DNA from: Bradyrhizobium sp. SRL28
GTDB taxonomy: Bacteria > Pseudomonadota > Alphaproteobacteria > Rhizobiales > Xanthobacteraceae
Direction of reading: 5' to 3'
Assembly (NCBI RefSeq): GCF_018596315.1
Contig: NZ_JAHEAG010000023.1
Coordinates: 1-64,000, forward strand
Length of the DNA stretch: 64,000 nucleotides
Below are positions 1-7,955 of this stretch, one piece after another (positions within the stretch are counted from its first letter, which is position 1; each line of letters begins with the position of its first letter). The translations under genes were made by a program, and so were the position numbers. The notes beneath the pieces are model-generated. The model searched no databases, was not told the DNA's origin, and saw nothing but the letters and a program-made list of their open reading frames with translations.

Positions 1-1706
1 AGCGACGGTTTCATGGCATCGGCCAGATAGCCGTGCAGCGCCGCCACCACCTGCGCGCCCTCGCCGATCGCGCCACCGACGCGCTTGACGGAGCCGGAGC
101 GCACGTCGCCGACCGCGAACACGCCGGGCACCGAGGTTTCCAGCGGCGACGCCGACTGCCCGTCTTTCTGTTTGCATTGCGCGCCCGTCACGACGAAGCC
201 GCCGCGATCGACCATGACGCCACAGCCATCCAGCCAGCCGGTGGCGGGATCGGCCCCGACGAACAGAAACAGATTGCGGGCATCGAGCGTATGTTCCTCC
301 GGGGCGAGACGGCTGCGCCAGCGCACCCGCGTCAGCGATGCGTCGTCATCGCCTTCGAGACCGACCACTTCGGCGTTGAACATTAATTCGATATTGGGGG
401 TCGCCTCGATGCGCTCGATCAAATAGCGCGACATGCTGGCCCCTAACCCGCCGCCGCGGATGATCATGTAGACCTTGCGCGCGTGGCTGGACAGGAACAC
501 CGCGGCCTGACCCGCCGAATTGCCGCCGCCAACCAGCACGACATCCTGGCCGGCGCACAGCTTCGCCTCGATCGGCGAGGCCCAATACCAGACGCCGCGG
601 CCTTCGAATGTCTCGAGATTCTCCATCTCGGGCCGGCGGTAGCGCGCCCCGCTCGCGACCACGACGGATTTGGCGCGCATCATCTGTCCGCAGTCGGTCG
701 CCAACGCAAAGAGGCCGTCGGTGCGGCTGCAATCGAGCGACCGGATCGAGACGGGGATCATCATGTCGGCGCCGAACTTTTGCGCCTGGTTGAAGGCACG
801 CCCGGCCAGCGCCTGACCCGAAATGCCGGTTGGGAAACCCAGATAGTTCTCGATCCTGGCGCTGGCGCCGGCCTGACCACCAAACGCGCGCGTATCGAAC
901 ACGGCGACCGACAATCCTTCGGAAGCCGCGTAGACGGCGGTGGCAAGACCCGCCGGCCCGCCGCCGACCACCGCGACGTCATAGAGCTTTTCTTTGTTGT
1001 GGTCGCCGATCATGCCGATCGCGTAGGCGATCGCCGGCTCCGACGGATTGCGCAGCACCCGGCCGTCGGGAATCACGACCAGCGGCAGATCGGCGCGCGA
1101 GGTGGCATAGCGCGCCACGAGGTCGGCAGCGTCCTTGTCGGCTGCGGGATCGAGCACGTGGTGCGGCTGGCCGTTGCGCCCCAGAAAATTCTGCAGCCGC
1201 GCCATGTCGCCGAGCGAAGGCGGGCCGATCAGCACCGGACCGCCGACGCCGCCCTGGATCAGGCTGACCCGGCGCAGGATCAGCGCGCGCATGATGCGCT
1301 CGCCGAGTTCGGCTTCCGCGACCAGAAGCGCCCGCAATTGATCCGGCGGAATCAGCAGCACTTCGACATCGCCACCATCGGCATGGCCGTCGACCAGTGC
1401 GACGCGGCCGGAAAGCTGGCCGATCTCGGCCAGAAACTGCCCCGGCCCCTGGTCGATGATCGGCGTGACATGGCCGAGGCCGTCACGCTGGGTGATCGCG
1501 ACATGGCCCGACAGCACGACGAACATGCCGGGGCCTACCTTGCCGGTCTCGAACAGGGCTTCGCCGTCCCTGTAGCTTCGCGGCTCCCCGAACCGGCGCA
1601 TCCGTTCGATCTCGTGATGCGTCAGCGCCGGAAATGTCTGCTCGTGACGTGGAAACGCGTAAGCGTTGGCGCCGGTCGCCGGACCGGCCGTGGTGTCTGC
1701 ACTCAT
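1..1706 (-). CDS. cNMP-binding domain + thioredoxin-reductase-like FAD oxidoreductase (3' end cut by window)
   Basis: Reading from ATG at 1706 the frame stays open to base 1, giving about 568 residues with no stop in the window; it probably ends just outside. Residues ~25-140 look like a cyclic-nucleotide-binding (CRP-type) sensor domain. A Rossmann FAD motif VVGGGPAG lies near residue 245 and an NAD(P)H motif VLVGGGNSAG near 394, the two-dinucleotide layout of low-Mr thioredoxin reductases, ending in a typical FAVGDV...GEG C-terminus. The place where TrxB has its redox CATC motif reads GVWYWASPIE, with no cysteine pair. It therefore probably does not reduce thioredoxin by the usual route. 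It is likely a soluble flavoprotein controlled by a nucleotide ligand or anion. Substrate unknown. Confidence 0.88.
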   Translation of the reverse strand, partial: MSADTTAGPATGANAYAFPRHEQTFPALTHHEIERMRRFGEPRSYRDGEALFETGKVGPGMFVVLSGHVAITQRDGLGHVTPIIDQGPGQFLAEIGQLSGRVALVDGHADGGDVEVLLIPPDQLRALLVAEAELGERIMRALILRRVSLIQGGVGGPVLIGPPSLGDMARLQNFLGRNGQPHHVLDPAADKDAADLVARYATSRADLPLVVIPDGRVLRNPSEPAIAYAIGMIGDHNKEKLYDVAVVGGGPAGLATAVYAASEGLSVAVFDTRAFGGQAGASARIENYLGFPTGISGQALAGRAFNQAQKFGADMMIPVSIRSLDCSRTDGLFALATDCGQMMRAKSVVVASGARYRRPEMENLETFEGRGVWYWASPIEAKLCAGQDVVLVGGGNSAGQAAVFLSSHARKVYMIIRGGGLGASMSRYLIERIEATPNIELMFNAEVVGLEGDDDASLTRVRWRSRLAPEEHTLDARNLFLFVGADPATGWLDGCGVMVDRGGFVVTGAQCKQKDGQSASPLETSVPGVFAVGDVRSGSVKRVGGAIGEGAQVVAALHGYLADAMKPS

Positions 1707-1793
1707 TGTCGCCGCCCAAAAAAGAAACAGAACTGTGCAGAGAGCGTGCCGCGCCACCCGGCGAGCGATCGGGATTTCCCGCTGCGCTACTGG

Positions 1794-1988
1794 CTAAGGC
1801 TTTTCTCCGCTGGCGTCATCTAGGGATGCATCGGTGGTTTCGGAAGATGCAGCGGGATCGCTGCGCCCGCGGGCCTGCGACTTCCGCCGCTTGAGATTTT
1901 CGCGCAACGCCAGCTTCAGCCGGTCCCGTCGTGAATCCTTCACATCCGCGCTGGTCTTACCCGCAGCCCTGTCTTGATCGTCCTTCAT
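1794..1988 (-). CDS. small basic hypothetical protein, 64 aa
   Basis: ATG at 1988 gives a 64-aa, very charged protein (MKDDQDRAAGKTS...). Its centre is rich in Arg and Lys (KDSRRDRLKLALRENLKRR) and its tail is acidic and Ser-rich. It resembles small basic proteins that I recall near housekeeping genes in Bradyrhizobium; this is memory, not a search. The start lies 2 nt after the stop of the upstream small frame (TGA-CG-ATG), so the two may be translationally coupled. An earlier ATG at 2006 would add MFDGLT but overlaps the upstream frame. Function unknown; nucleic-acid binding is possible from composition only. Confidence 0.6.
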   Translation of the reverse strand: MKDDQDRAAGKTSADVKDSRRDRLKLALRENLKRRKSQARGRSDPAASSETTDASLDDASGEKP

Positions 1989-1990
1989 CG

Positions 1991-2182
1991 TCAGTCCGTC
2001 GAACACGCCTTGATTGAAACGACGTCAGGGGACGCCATTGCCGAAAGATGGTGGGGTTCGATCATCCATACTGCAATCGAGCGCCCGGCACATCGGGCGA
2101 TTCGGCCGAACAGCTCTTTCACCGAGGCCGGATCGAGCTGATCGATGCCCTCGAATTCCTCGGAATGCGGTGGTAGGTGCAT
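1991..2182 (-). CDS. small hypothetical protein, 63 aa
   Basis: A 63-aa frame (MHLPPHSEEFEGID...) that ends 2 nt before the next start codon, which suggests an operon with the 64-aa gene. It has a mixed hydrophobic/charged composition consistent with a folded protein (VKELFGRIARCAGRS), with one Cys and no signal peptide or membrane segment. No convincing Shine-Dalgarno sequence precedes the ATG, and I do not recognise a family. It may instead be a spurious frame or the tail of a decayed gene. Confidence 0.35.
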   Translation of the reverse strand: MHLPPHSEEFEGIDQLDPASVKELFGRIARCAGRSIAVWMIEPHHLSAMASPDVVSIKACSTD

Positions 2183-2588
2183 CGCTGCACCGGACTCAAA
2201 ATTGCGAAAACAACCCCATGCAAAGTAGCAATGGGCCTCACGTCATCCGAAAACGCAAGACCTGGTAGGGCGTGGACTCATGAGAGGCAGCATGCCCGGG
2301 ATTGGGCCGGGCATCACGAGAATTGGAGCGAGCTGGAGACCAGGCGGCTTACACCACAAATATTCGACAGGCCTGCGCGACCTGCAGTCCGGCCGCTCAG
2401 AACGAGATCGGGAACCGGAGTAAGGCCCAAACTTGCCGAATTGCCTGACGTCGCGATCCTCAGCGTCGGTTTTTGACGATTTTGGGTCCTTTCCGGCCTG
2501 CCCGCGTGCTTGCGCCAGAGGGGCCCTTGTGGCAAGAACCGGCCGCCTAGTGGGCGGCCATTTGGGCCGATTCCCCCATACCGGGCAT
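2183..2588. other. 406-bp intergenic region upstream of tRNA-Thr
   Basis: No convincing gene is seen. It holds a perfect 8-bp hairpin (ATGCCCGG at 2292-2299, CCGGGCAT at 2307-2314) without a following T-run. The stretch 2200-2260 resembles short sequences that recur between genes in Bradyrhizobium (from memory). The tRNA promoter should lie near 2540-2580, but no clear -35/-10 pair is obvious. Confidence 0.5.
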
Positions 2589-2663
2589 GCTGCCGTAGCT
2601 CAGTGGTAGAGCACTCCATTGGTAATGGAGAGGTCGACAGTTCAATCCTGTCTGGCAGCACCA
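2589..2663 (+). tRNA. tRNA-Thr (anticodon GGT), CCA encoded
   Basis: A complete cloverleaf is visible. The acceptor GCTGCCG (2589-2595) pairs with TGGCAGC (2653-2659) with one G-T pair. The D arm is GCTC...GAGC. The anticodon stem CTCCA/TGGAG encloses loop TTGGTAA with anticodon GGT. The T arm GACAG/CTGTC encloses TTCAATC. The discriminator A at 2660 is followed by an encoded CCA. It reads threonine codons ACC and ACU. Confidence 0.97.
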
Positions 2664-2749
2664 GCCCCTTCCGATAAATTTAACGGCCTCAGTTGGGAAT
2701 TCAGCCCAGGATCGCGATCATTCCGCGCGGCGTGTCGGCAGGTGTTTGT

Positions 2750-3790
2750 TCACGACGCAAGCGCCACTTTCCGGAACGCCTTGACCAGCGCTCCCTCCAG
2801 CTTGCCCTCCATGCCGCAGAGGATCTGGTAGGCGTCCTGCCGGGGCATTGGCGGCCTGTAGGGCCTCGACTCGACCAGCGCGGCAAAGATATCCGAGATC
2901 GTCAGCAATCTGACCAGATCGGAAATCTCCGAGCCCGCCAATCCATCCGGATAGCCGGAGCCATCAAGATATTCGTGATGATGCCGCACGCCATCCAGAA
3001 TTTCCGCGCTGATGCCCGATACGCCCTTCAACAGATCATATCCGATCACGGGATGACGCCGGATGATTTCCTCCTCCTCGGGGTCGAGGCGTCCCGGCTT
3101 GTCCAGGATCTCGAGAGGAATGCGCGCCTTTCCGATGTCGTGGAGGGTCGCCGCCATTCCGAGCCGCGATACGTCCCCGCCGGAGAATCCGACATCCAGC
3201 CCGAAGGCGACCGCAACACCTGTTACAAGCAGGCAGTGCTGAAACGTGCCCTCATGATAGCGGCGCACTTCATCGAGCCAGTTCGAAAGCCCATCCTGCC
3301 CGACGCGGGTGATGATCTTCGACGTTGCACGCTTCGCATCGACAAGCTTCAGCGGCCTGCCACGGCGCACATCCGAAAACATCGAGGCGAAGGCTACCAC
3401 CCCTTCGTCCATATCCGGTGTCGGCTCTGCCGCGTCCTCTTCCGCGGCCACCTCCGCCTCTTCGATCTGCGCGACCTTGAGAATCGCTTCCTTGGGGCGT
3501 GAAATAATCTCGGTCGCGCCGAGCGCATGGGCCTGCGCAACCATCGAACGGGAGAGATTGTGAACGACGAACAGCTTCTCGGGAATGGTGGCAAGCTCGT
3601 GCAAAACGAACTTGAGCTGATCGACGCGCGGCATCTGCCGCAGGTCAATGTCGACCATCAGCACGCCATGCGACCTGATCCCCGTGCCGTCGCTGCCCAG
3701 CACCCAGGGCACCACGGCGTGTTGCGGTTCGAGCATGGCACGAATCGCCGGTAACTTCGTCGGTTCGTCCGTCACAAAGTAGACGAGCAT
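2750..3790 (-). CDS. HD-GYP domain protein with degenerate receiver-like N-terminus
   Basis: 346 aa. Residues ~1-110 resemble a receiver fold (MLVYFVTDEP..., MVDIDL, final SRPKE with lysine) but are poorly conserved. After an acidic linker (EEAEVAAEEDAAEP) the C-terminal half is an HD-GYP domain with its signature residues: HDIGK, RHPVIGY, HHHE and DGSGYPDGL. Such domains hydrolyse cyclic di-GMP, and the metal-binding and GYP residues are intact, so activity is expected. There is no membrane segment, so it is cytoplasmic. It stands alone, transcribed away from the GH16 gene across a 255-bp gap, which allows co-regulation with the glycan genes but does not show it. Confidence 0.9.
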   Translation of the reverse strand: MLVYFVTDEPTKLPAIRAMLEPQHAVVPWVLGSDGTGIRSHGVLMVDIDLRQMPRVDQLKFVLHELATIPEKLFVVHNLSRSMVAQAHALGATEIISRPKEAILKVAQIEEAEVAAEEDAAEPTPDMDEGVVAFASMFSDVRRGRPLKLVDAKRATSKIITRVGQDGLSNWLDEVRRYHEGTFQHCLLVTGVAVAFGLDVGFSGGDVSRLGMAATLHDIGKARIPLEILDKPGRLDPEEEEIIRRHPVIGYDLLKGVSGISAEILDGVRHHHEYLDGSGYPDGLAGSEISDLVRLLTISDIFAALVESRPYRPPMPRQDAYQILCGMEGKLEGALVKAFRKVALAS

Positions 3791-4045
3791 TCAAGAACTT
3801 TCGTACGCCCTTAATATTGAGGTAGCTGTCCTATAAATTTTAAGCACTGAAAAGAAAATGAACTATCTTGCCGGTGGTTCCGACGCCCACGCCCCGCACG
3901 CGTGCCATCGATATCGCAAGCACTCTAGTCAACCTCAGACTTGGCTACCTTGCCGTTAAGCATTCACCTCGTATAACTACGTACCTCAAACAGGTGAGCA
4001 TGTCGGTCGGGTTTCCGAAGGATCGTCAGATCGAGGGCATCGTCA

Positions 4046-5068
4046 GTGAGTGACCTCCTGTCGCGTCGAAGCGAACCGGGAACCGAGAGATTTACGCTGC
4101 GCGCCCTGGTCTCGATCGGCTGCCTGTTCGCCGCCGTCCCGGCGTTCGCGCAGGCCGATCTCGCCGGTGCGACAGCCAAGCTCACGCTGCAGGTCGCGAC
4201 CGCCATCCTCGGCGAAAAATGCCGCCGCGTCGAGGCGCCGAACCCCGCATCGTTCGCATCGGTATCTCTGCACCGGACCTTCCACGATGATTTCGACAGC
4301 CATCCGCTGCTGGATGAAAGATGGGCGCCGCATTACGCCGGCGGCGCCGCCTGGCCGGAGGCGCGCTATTGGGGCGGCGCCGGCTCCGACTTCAGGCGCA
4401 AGACCAGTTACAACGGCGAGCAGCAGATCTATGTCGATCCGCGCTATGGCGGACGGGAAACAACGCCGCTCGGCCTCGACCCGTTCAAGGTCAAGGACGG
4501 CGTTCTCTCGATCGTCGCCAGCCGCACCCCGCCGGCGCTGAAAACCGTTCTCTTCGATAATGAATATATCTCGGGCATCCTGACGACCCAGAGCCGGTTT
4601 TCCCAGAAGTACGGCTATTTCGAAATACGTGCCAAGATACCGGTCGGCGTCGGCGTATGGCCGGCGTTCTGGATGCTCGCCGACGACGGCGGCTGGCCGC
4701 CGGAAGTCGATGTCATGGAGGGCCGCGGGCAACGGCCGGGCGACCTCGCGATGACGACGCATTGGCGGATACCGGAAACGCAGCGCGTGGAACGCTGCGG
4801 GTTCGACTTCCGGGTGCCGGACGCACCGACCGTCTTTCACGATTATGGCGTGCTGTGGCAGCCGGACCGCATCACCTATTTCATCGACCGCCAGCCGGTC
4901 TCCGAGATCAAGGTTCCCGTCGGTTTCCACGAACCCATGTACATGATCGTCAATCTCGCCATGGGCTCGAAGACTTTCGAGGGCGTCGGATTCGTCGATG
5001 GCGAATCTCCCAATATTGTCGCCTTCGAGATCGACAGGATATCCGCCTACCAAATCGACGAACGCTGA
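4046..5068 (+). CDS. exported GH16-family glycoside hydrolase (beta-glucanase-like)
   Basis: 340 aa. It starts at GTG 4046 with GAGGG 8 nt upstream. The N-terminal hydrophobic stretch ending VPAFAQA is a likely Sec signal peptide. The GH16 catalytic signature ExDxxE appears as EVDVMEG, with the usual preceding FEIRAKIP...WPAFWML strand and following H-W, so both catalytic glutamates and the assisting aspartate are present. GH16 enzymes cut beta-1,3/1,4-glucans or galactans; exact specificity cannot be read here. The next gene, a GH1 beta-glucosidase-like protein, begins 6 nt after the stop, so the pair is probably co-transcribed and acts in sequence on a periplasmic glucan. Confidence 0.9.
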   Translation: MSDLLSRRSEPGTERFTLRALVSIGCLFAAVPAFAQADLAGATAKLTLQVATAILGEKCRRVEAPNPASFASVSLHRTFHDDFDSHPLLDERWAPHYAGGAAWPEARYWGGAGSDFRRKTSYNGEQQIYVDPRYGGRETTPLGLDPFKVKDGVLSIVASRTPPALKTVLFDNEYISGILTTQSRFSQKYGYFEIRAKIPVGVGVWPAFWMLADDGGWPPEVDVMEGRGQRPGDLAMTTHWRIPETQRVERCGFDFRVPDAPTVFHDYGVLWQPDRITYFIDRQPVSEIKVPVGFHEPMYMIVNLAMGSKTFEGVGFVDGESPNIVAFEIDRISAYQIDER

Positions 5069-5074
5069 CCGGAG

Positions 5075-6544
5075 ATGATGATGTTCGGAAAATTCTCGCG
5101 CCGGCATTTTGCAAAGCTTGCAGGCTTGTCCGCGCTCGGCATCACGGCTGCACCGGCCGACGCCGCCGCGCAACCAGCAGCCGAGCGGCCGGGGCTTGCG
5201 AGTTTTCCGAAAGACTTCGTGTGGGGCACCGCCACGTCGTCCTATCAGATCGAAGGCGCCGTCAACGAAGACGGCCGCGGCCGCTCGATCTGGGATACGT
5301 TTACCCACACGCCCGGCAAGATCGAGGACGGCACGACCGGGGATCGCGCCAATGAGCACTATCATCGCTACAAGGAAGACATCGGCCTGATCAGGGAATT
5401 GGGCGCCAAGGCCTACCGTTTTTCGATCGCGTGGCCGCGGGTGTTTCCGGAAGGCACGGGCAAGCCGAACCCCAAGGGCCTCGACTTCTACGACCGCCTC
5501 ATCGACGAACTGCTCAAGGGTGGCATCGAACCCTACGCGACGCTCTATCACTGGGATCTGCCGCAGGCGCTCGAGGACAGAGTGGGCGGCTGGCGATCCA
5601 GCGAAACGTCGAAGGCGTTCGGGGATTATGCCGGCCACGTGGCGGCGCGTATCAGCGATCGCGTCAGGTCGATCTTCACGATCAACGAAGCCGGAAGGTT
5701 CGTGAATTTCGGCTATGGATGGGGCGTCGATGCCCCCGGCCTCAAACTGCCGGACGCCGACGTCAACCAGGTCCGCCATCATGTGGCGCTGGCGCACGGC
5801 CTCGCCGTGCAGGCGATCCGCGCGCATGGACGCGCGGGCACCAGGGTCGGTCCGGCCGAAAACATCGCGGCCTGCGTCCCGGCGTTCGACACGCCAGACA
5901 ATGTGCGCGCGGCCGAGATAGCGACGCGCGAACTCAACTCCGGATTCCTCGGCGTCATCCTGGAAGGCAAATACACTGACGGATTTCTTCAATACGCCGG
6001 CAAGGACGCGCCGAAATTTACTGCCGACGAATTGAAGATCATTTCCTCGCCCAATGATTTCGTCGGCCTCAACATCTACGCGCCGCAATTCTACATCGCC
6101 GCGTCCGACAAGGCGCCGGGCTGGCGCGTGCTGCCTTTTCCGGCCTCATTCCCGCACATGAATTCCGACTGGCTGAGGGTCGGCCCCGAGACGATCTACT
6201 GGGCGCCGCGTCTGGCGGCGAAGGTCTGGAACATCGAGACGATCTACATCAGCGAGAACGGCACCTCGTCGGAAGACAAACTCCGTGACGATGGCCAGGT
6301 CTACGATCTCGATCGCATCATGTATCTGCGCAATTATCTCAGGCAATTGCAGCGCGCGACGTCAGAGGGCGTGCCGGTCCGCGGCTATTTCCTCTGGAGC
6401 CTGATGGACAATTTCGAATGGATCTACGGCTACGAGAAGCGCTTCGGGATCTACCATGTCGACTTCGGGACGCAGCGCCGGACGCCAAAGCTCAGCGCAG
6501 CCTTCTATCGCGACGTGGTGGCGCGGAATGCGATCGGCGTCTGA
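5075..6544 (+). CDS. Tat-exported GH1-family beta-glucosidase
   Basis: 489 aa. The N-terminus carries a twin-arginine signal (FSRRHFAKLAG...ALGITAAPADAAAQ), so the folded enzyme is exported. GH1 hallmarks are present: FVWGTATSSYQIEGA, the nucleophile motif ISENG, and the C-terminal GYFLWSLMDNFEW. The acid/base motif, normally T-x-N-E-P, reads TINEAG: the glutamate is kept but the following proline is alanine. GH1 enzymes release glucose or related sugars from beta-glycosides and are mostly cytoplasmic, so a Tat-exported form paired with GH16 is notable. It sits in a likely operon with the GH16 gene 6 nt upstream. Three adjacent ATG codons make the exact start ambiguous by two residues. Confidence 0.92.
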   Translation: MMMFGKFSRRHFAKLAGLSALGITAAPADAAAQPAAERPGLASFPKDFVWGTATSSYQIEGAVNEDGRGRSIWDTFTHTPGKIEDGTTGDRANEHYHRYKEDIGLIRELGAKAYRFSIAWPRVFPEGTGKPNPKGLDFYDRLIDELLKGGIEPYATLYHWDLPQALEDRVGGWRSSETSKAFGDYAGHVAARISDRVRSIFTINEAGRFVNFGYGWGVDAPGLKLPDADVNQVRHHVALAHGLAVQAIRAHGRAGTRVGPAENIAACVPAFDTPDNVRAAEIATRELNSGFLGVILEGKYTDGFLQYAGKDAPKFTADELKIISSPNDFVGLNIYAPQFYIAASDKAPGWRVLPFPASFPHMNSDWLRVGPETIYWAPRLAAKVWNIETIYISENGTSSEDKLRDDGQVYDLDRIMYLRNYLRQLQRATSEGVPVRGYFLWSLMDNFEWIYGYEKRFGIYHVDFGTQRRTPKLSAAFYRDVVARNAIGV

Positions 6545-6604
6545 GCAGCGCGGTTCATTTCCGTCCAGCCGACCGATGCAGATCCGTTTGAGGAGGAGCA
6601 CACG

Positions 6605-7054
6605 ATGATCGAGTGGTTCGACGATCTTGCGTTGGGGATGCGTTTCAAGAGCGAAAATGTGCAGATCACCGAAAGCGACATCAAACGTTTCGCTGCGGAA
6701 TATGATCCGCAACCGATGCATCTGGACGAAGCCGCTGCCGCAAAAACGGCATTCAAAGGTCTCGCTGCTTCGGGGTGGCATACGGCTGCGATCGCCATGA
6801 ACCTCGCCGTCCAAATTCGGCCGTTCGGTCCCCATCCCCTGATAGGGATCGGCGTCGACGAATTACGCTGGACGGCGCCGGTGCGACCCGGCGATACGCT
6901 CCATCTCGAAGGAGAGGTTGTTGGCCTCACTCCATCGCGAACAAAGCCGCAAGGCATCGTGCTGGTGAAATGGACTATGTTCAATCAGGGCGGCGAGGCC
7001 GTTTATACCTTCACCCCGATCGCTATCGTTCCTCGCCGGCCCCAATCAACTTAA
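6605..7054 (+). CDS. MaoC-like hotdog dehydratase
   Basis: 149 aa with a strong ribosome site (GAGGAGGAG) ending about 6 nt before ATG. The R-hydratase motif is seen as YDPQPMHLDEAAA near residues 38-50, with the catalytic Asp and His positions kept, and a second hotdog signature RPGDTLHLEGEV lies further on. MaoC proteins hydrate enoyl-CoA esters in fatty-acid or polyester metabolism; the substrate here is unknown. It follows the GH1 gene by 60 nt on the same strand but has no obvious functional link to it. Confidence 0.88.
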   Translation: MIEWFDDLALGMRFKSENVQITESDIKRFAAEYDPQPMHLDEAAAAKTAFKGLAASGWHTAAIAMNLAVQIRPFGPHPLIGIGVDELRWTAPVRPGDTLHLEGEVVGLTPSRTKPQGIVLVKWTMFNQGGEAVYTFTPIAIVPRRPQST

Positions 7055-7072
7055 GGCCCTCGTCCCCGGCTC

Positions 7073-7309
7073 TCAATCATACCGCGCGGCCTGCCGCAGC
7101 GGCGCCGAGACGTCGGAGAGGGAGCGCTGCTTGCCGTCGATTGCCACAGTCGTGACCGGTTCCTGCGCCAGCTTGCGCGATGATTCGTGACCGACGAATA
7201 CGCCTGCCGCGGTGAGCAACAGCACGACATAAAGTGCAAACATGCCGCCGACCCATTGCCAGTAGATCCGGCGGGCGTCGGGGGTCAGGCTTTCGAGTAA
7301 TCGGCGCAT
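7073..7309 (-). CDS. small membrane protein, 78 aa, unknown function
   Basis: The start at ATG 7309 is chosen because GAGGAGG lies just upstream; an ATG at 7324 would add five residues and overlap that site. The protein has one predicted membrane helix (WVGGMFALYVVLLLTAAGVFVGH) at residues ~20-42 and a periplasmic-type tail of about 35 residues. It is convergent with the MaoC gene and divergent from the HTH gene at 7412. No family recognised. Confidence 0.65.
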   Translation of the reverse strand: MRRLLESLTPDARRIYWQWVGGMFALYVVLLLTAAGVFVGHESSRKLAQEPVTTVAIDGKQRSLSDVSAPLRQAARYD

Positions 7310-7411
7310 GGTTTGCCTCCTCATCAGGAAACCTTATGCGTTGCGTATACGCCCCAAGTCACATCAGGTGTGTGACGTACTTCACAGATGTCGATTTGAA
7401 ACGGAGAACCC

Positions 7412-7732
7412 GTGACCGGAGCGGAACTGAAGAAACTTCGCCAGCATCTCGGTGAGGCCATCGGCCAGCCGTTGTCGGTGGCCGACATGGCCAAACTCTG
7501 CGGGCTGTCGGCCTCCGATGGCGCCGACACCATCCGCCGATGGGAGGTCACCGGCCCGACCGGGCCGGTGGCGGAGCTGCTGCGCATCCTGGCGATGGCC
7601 AGCGACCACTATCCGATCCTCGAAATGTTCAACGTGTTCGACCGCCACGACGTCCCGGTGAAAGACCGCCCCGCCCGCCGGCAGGCCTTCCGCGAACAGA
7701 TGCGCAGCGACGTGCGGCGCCGCATTGGTTAA
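7412..7732 (+). CDS. small helix-turn-helix (XRE-like) protein
   Basis: 106 aa, starting at GTG 7412. Residues ~5-60 form an XRE-like HTH (LKKLRQHLGEAIGQPLSVADMAKLCGLS...IRRWEVTGPTGPVAELLRIL). The tail is basic (RPARRQAFREQMRSDVRRRIG). It probably binds DNA as a small regulator. No target is evident; the outer-membrane gene downstream is separated by 223 bp with its own candidate regulatory hairpin. Confidence 0.75.
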   Translation: MTGAELKKLRQHLGEAIGQPLSVADMAKLCGLSASDGADTIRRWEVTGPTGPVAELLRILAMASDHYPILEMFNVFDRHDVPVKDRPARRQAFREQMRSDVRRRIG

Positions 7733-7846
7733 GCAAAGCTTGCCGGAAGGCTTCGCGGACTTCGAAAATTAAGCCTTTCCTAACCTTTGATTAGGCCTTC
7801 ATTAAGTACAAAAAACGTTTGTCTGCCAATGGGTTGGGTTAGCACC

Positions 7847-7870
7847 TGCTGTCACCCGGGAGTGACAGCA
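7847..7870. promoter_or_regulatory. perfect 9-bp inverted repeat upstream of outer-membrane protein gene
   Basis: TGCTGTCAC (7847-7855) and GTGACAGCA (7862-7870) flank a 6-nt spacer, 86 bp before the ATG of the Omp gene. It could be an operator or a 5'-leader hairpin. No T-run follows. Confidence 0.4.
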
Positions 7871-7955
7871 TTTTAGATAAATGCAGTCTAATTGCGGGGG
7901 CATGGAAGGCGCCCCGCACGAGGGTGTCGCCGAACGGTTTTCGGAGACCAATACA

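Noticed and set aside
483..1823. 446-aa plus-strand open frame
   Set aside because: Antisense to the cNMP/TrxR-like flavoprotein, which has clear FAD and NADPH motifs.
4043..6088. 681-aa minus-strand open frame
   Set aside because: Antisense to the GH16 and GH1 genes, which show full catalytic motifs.
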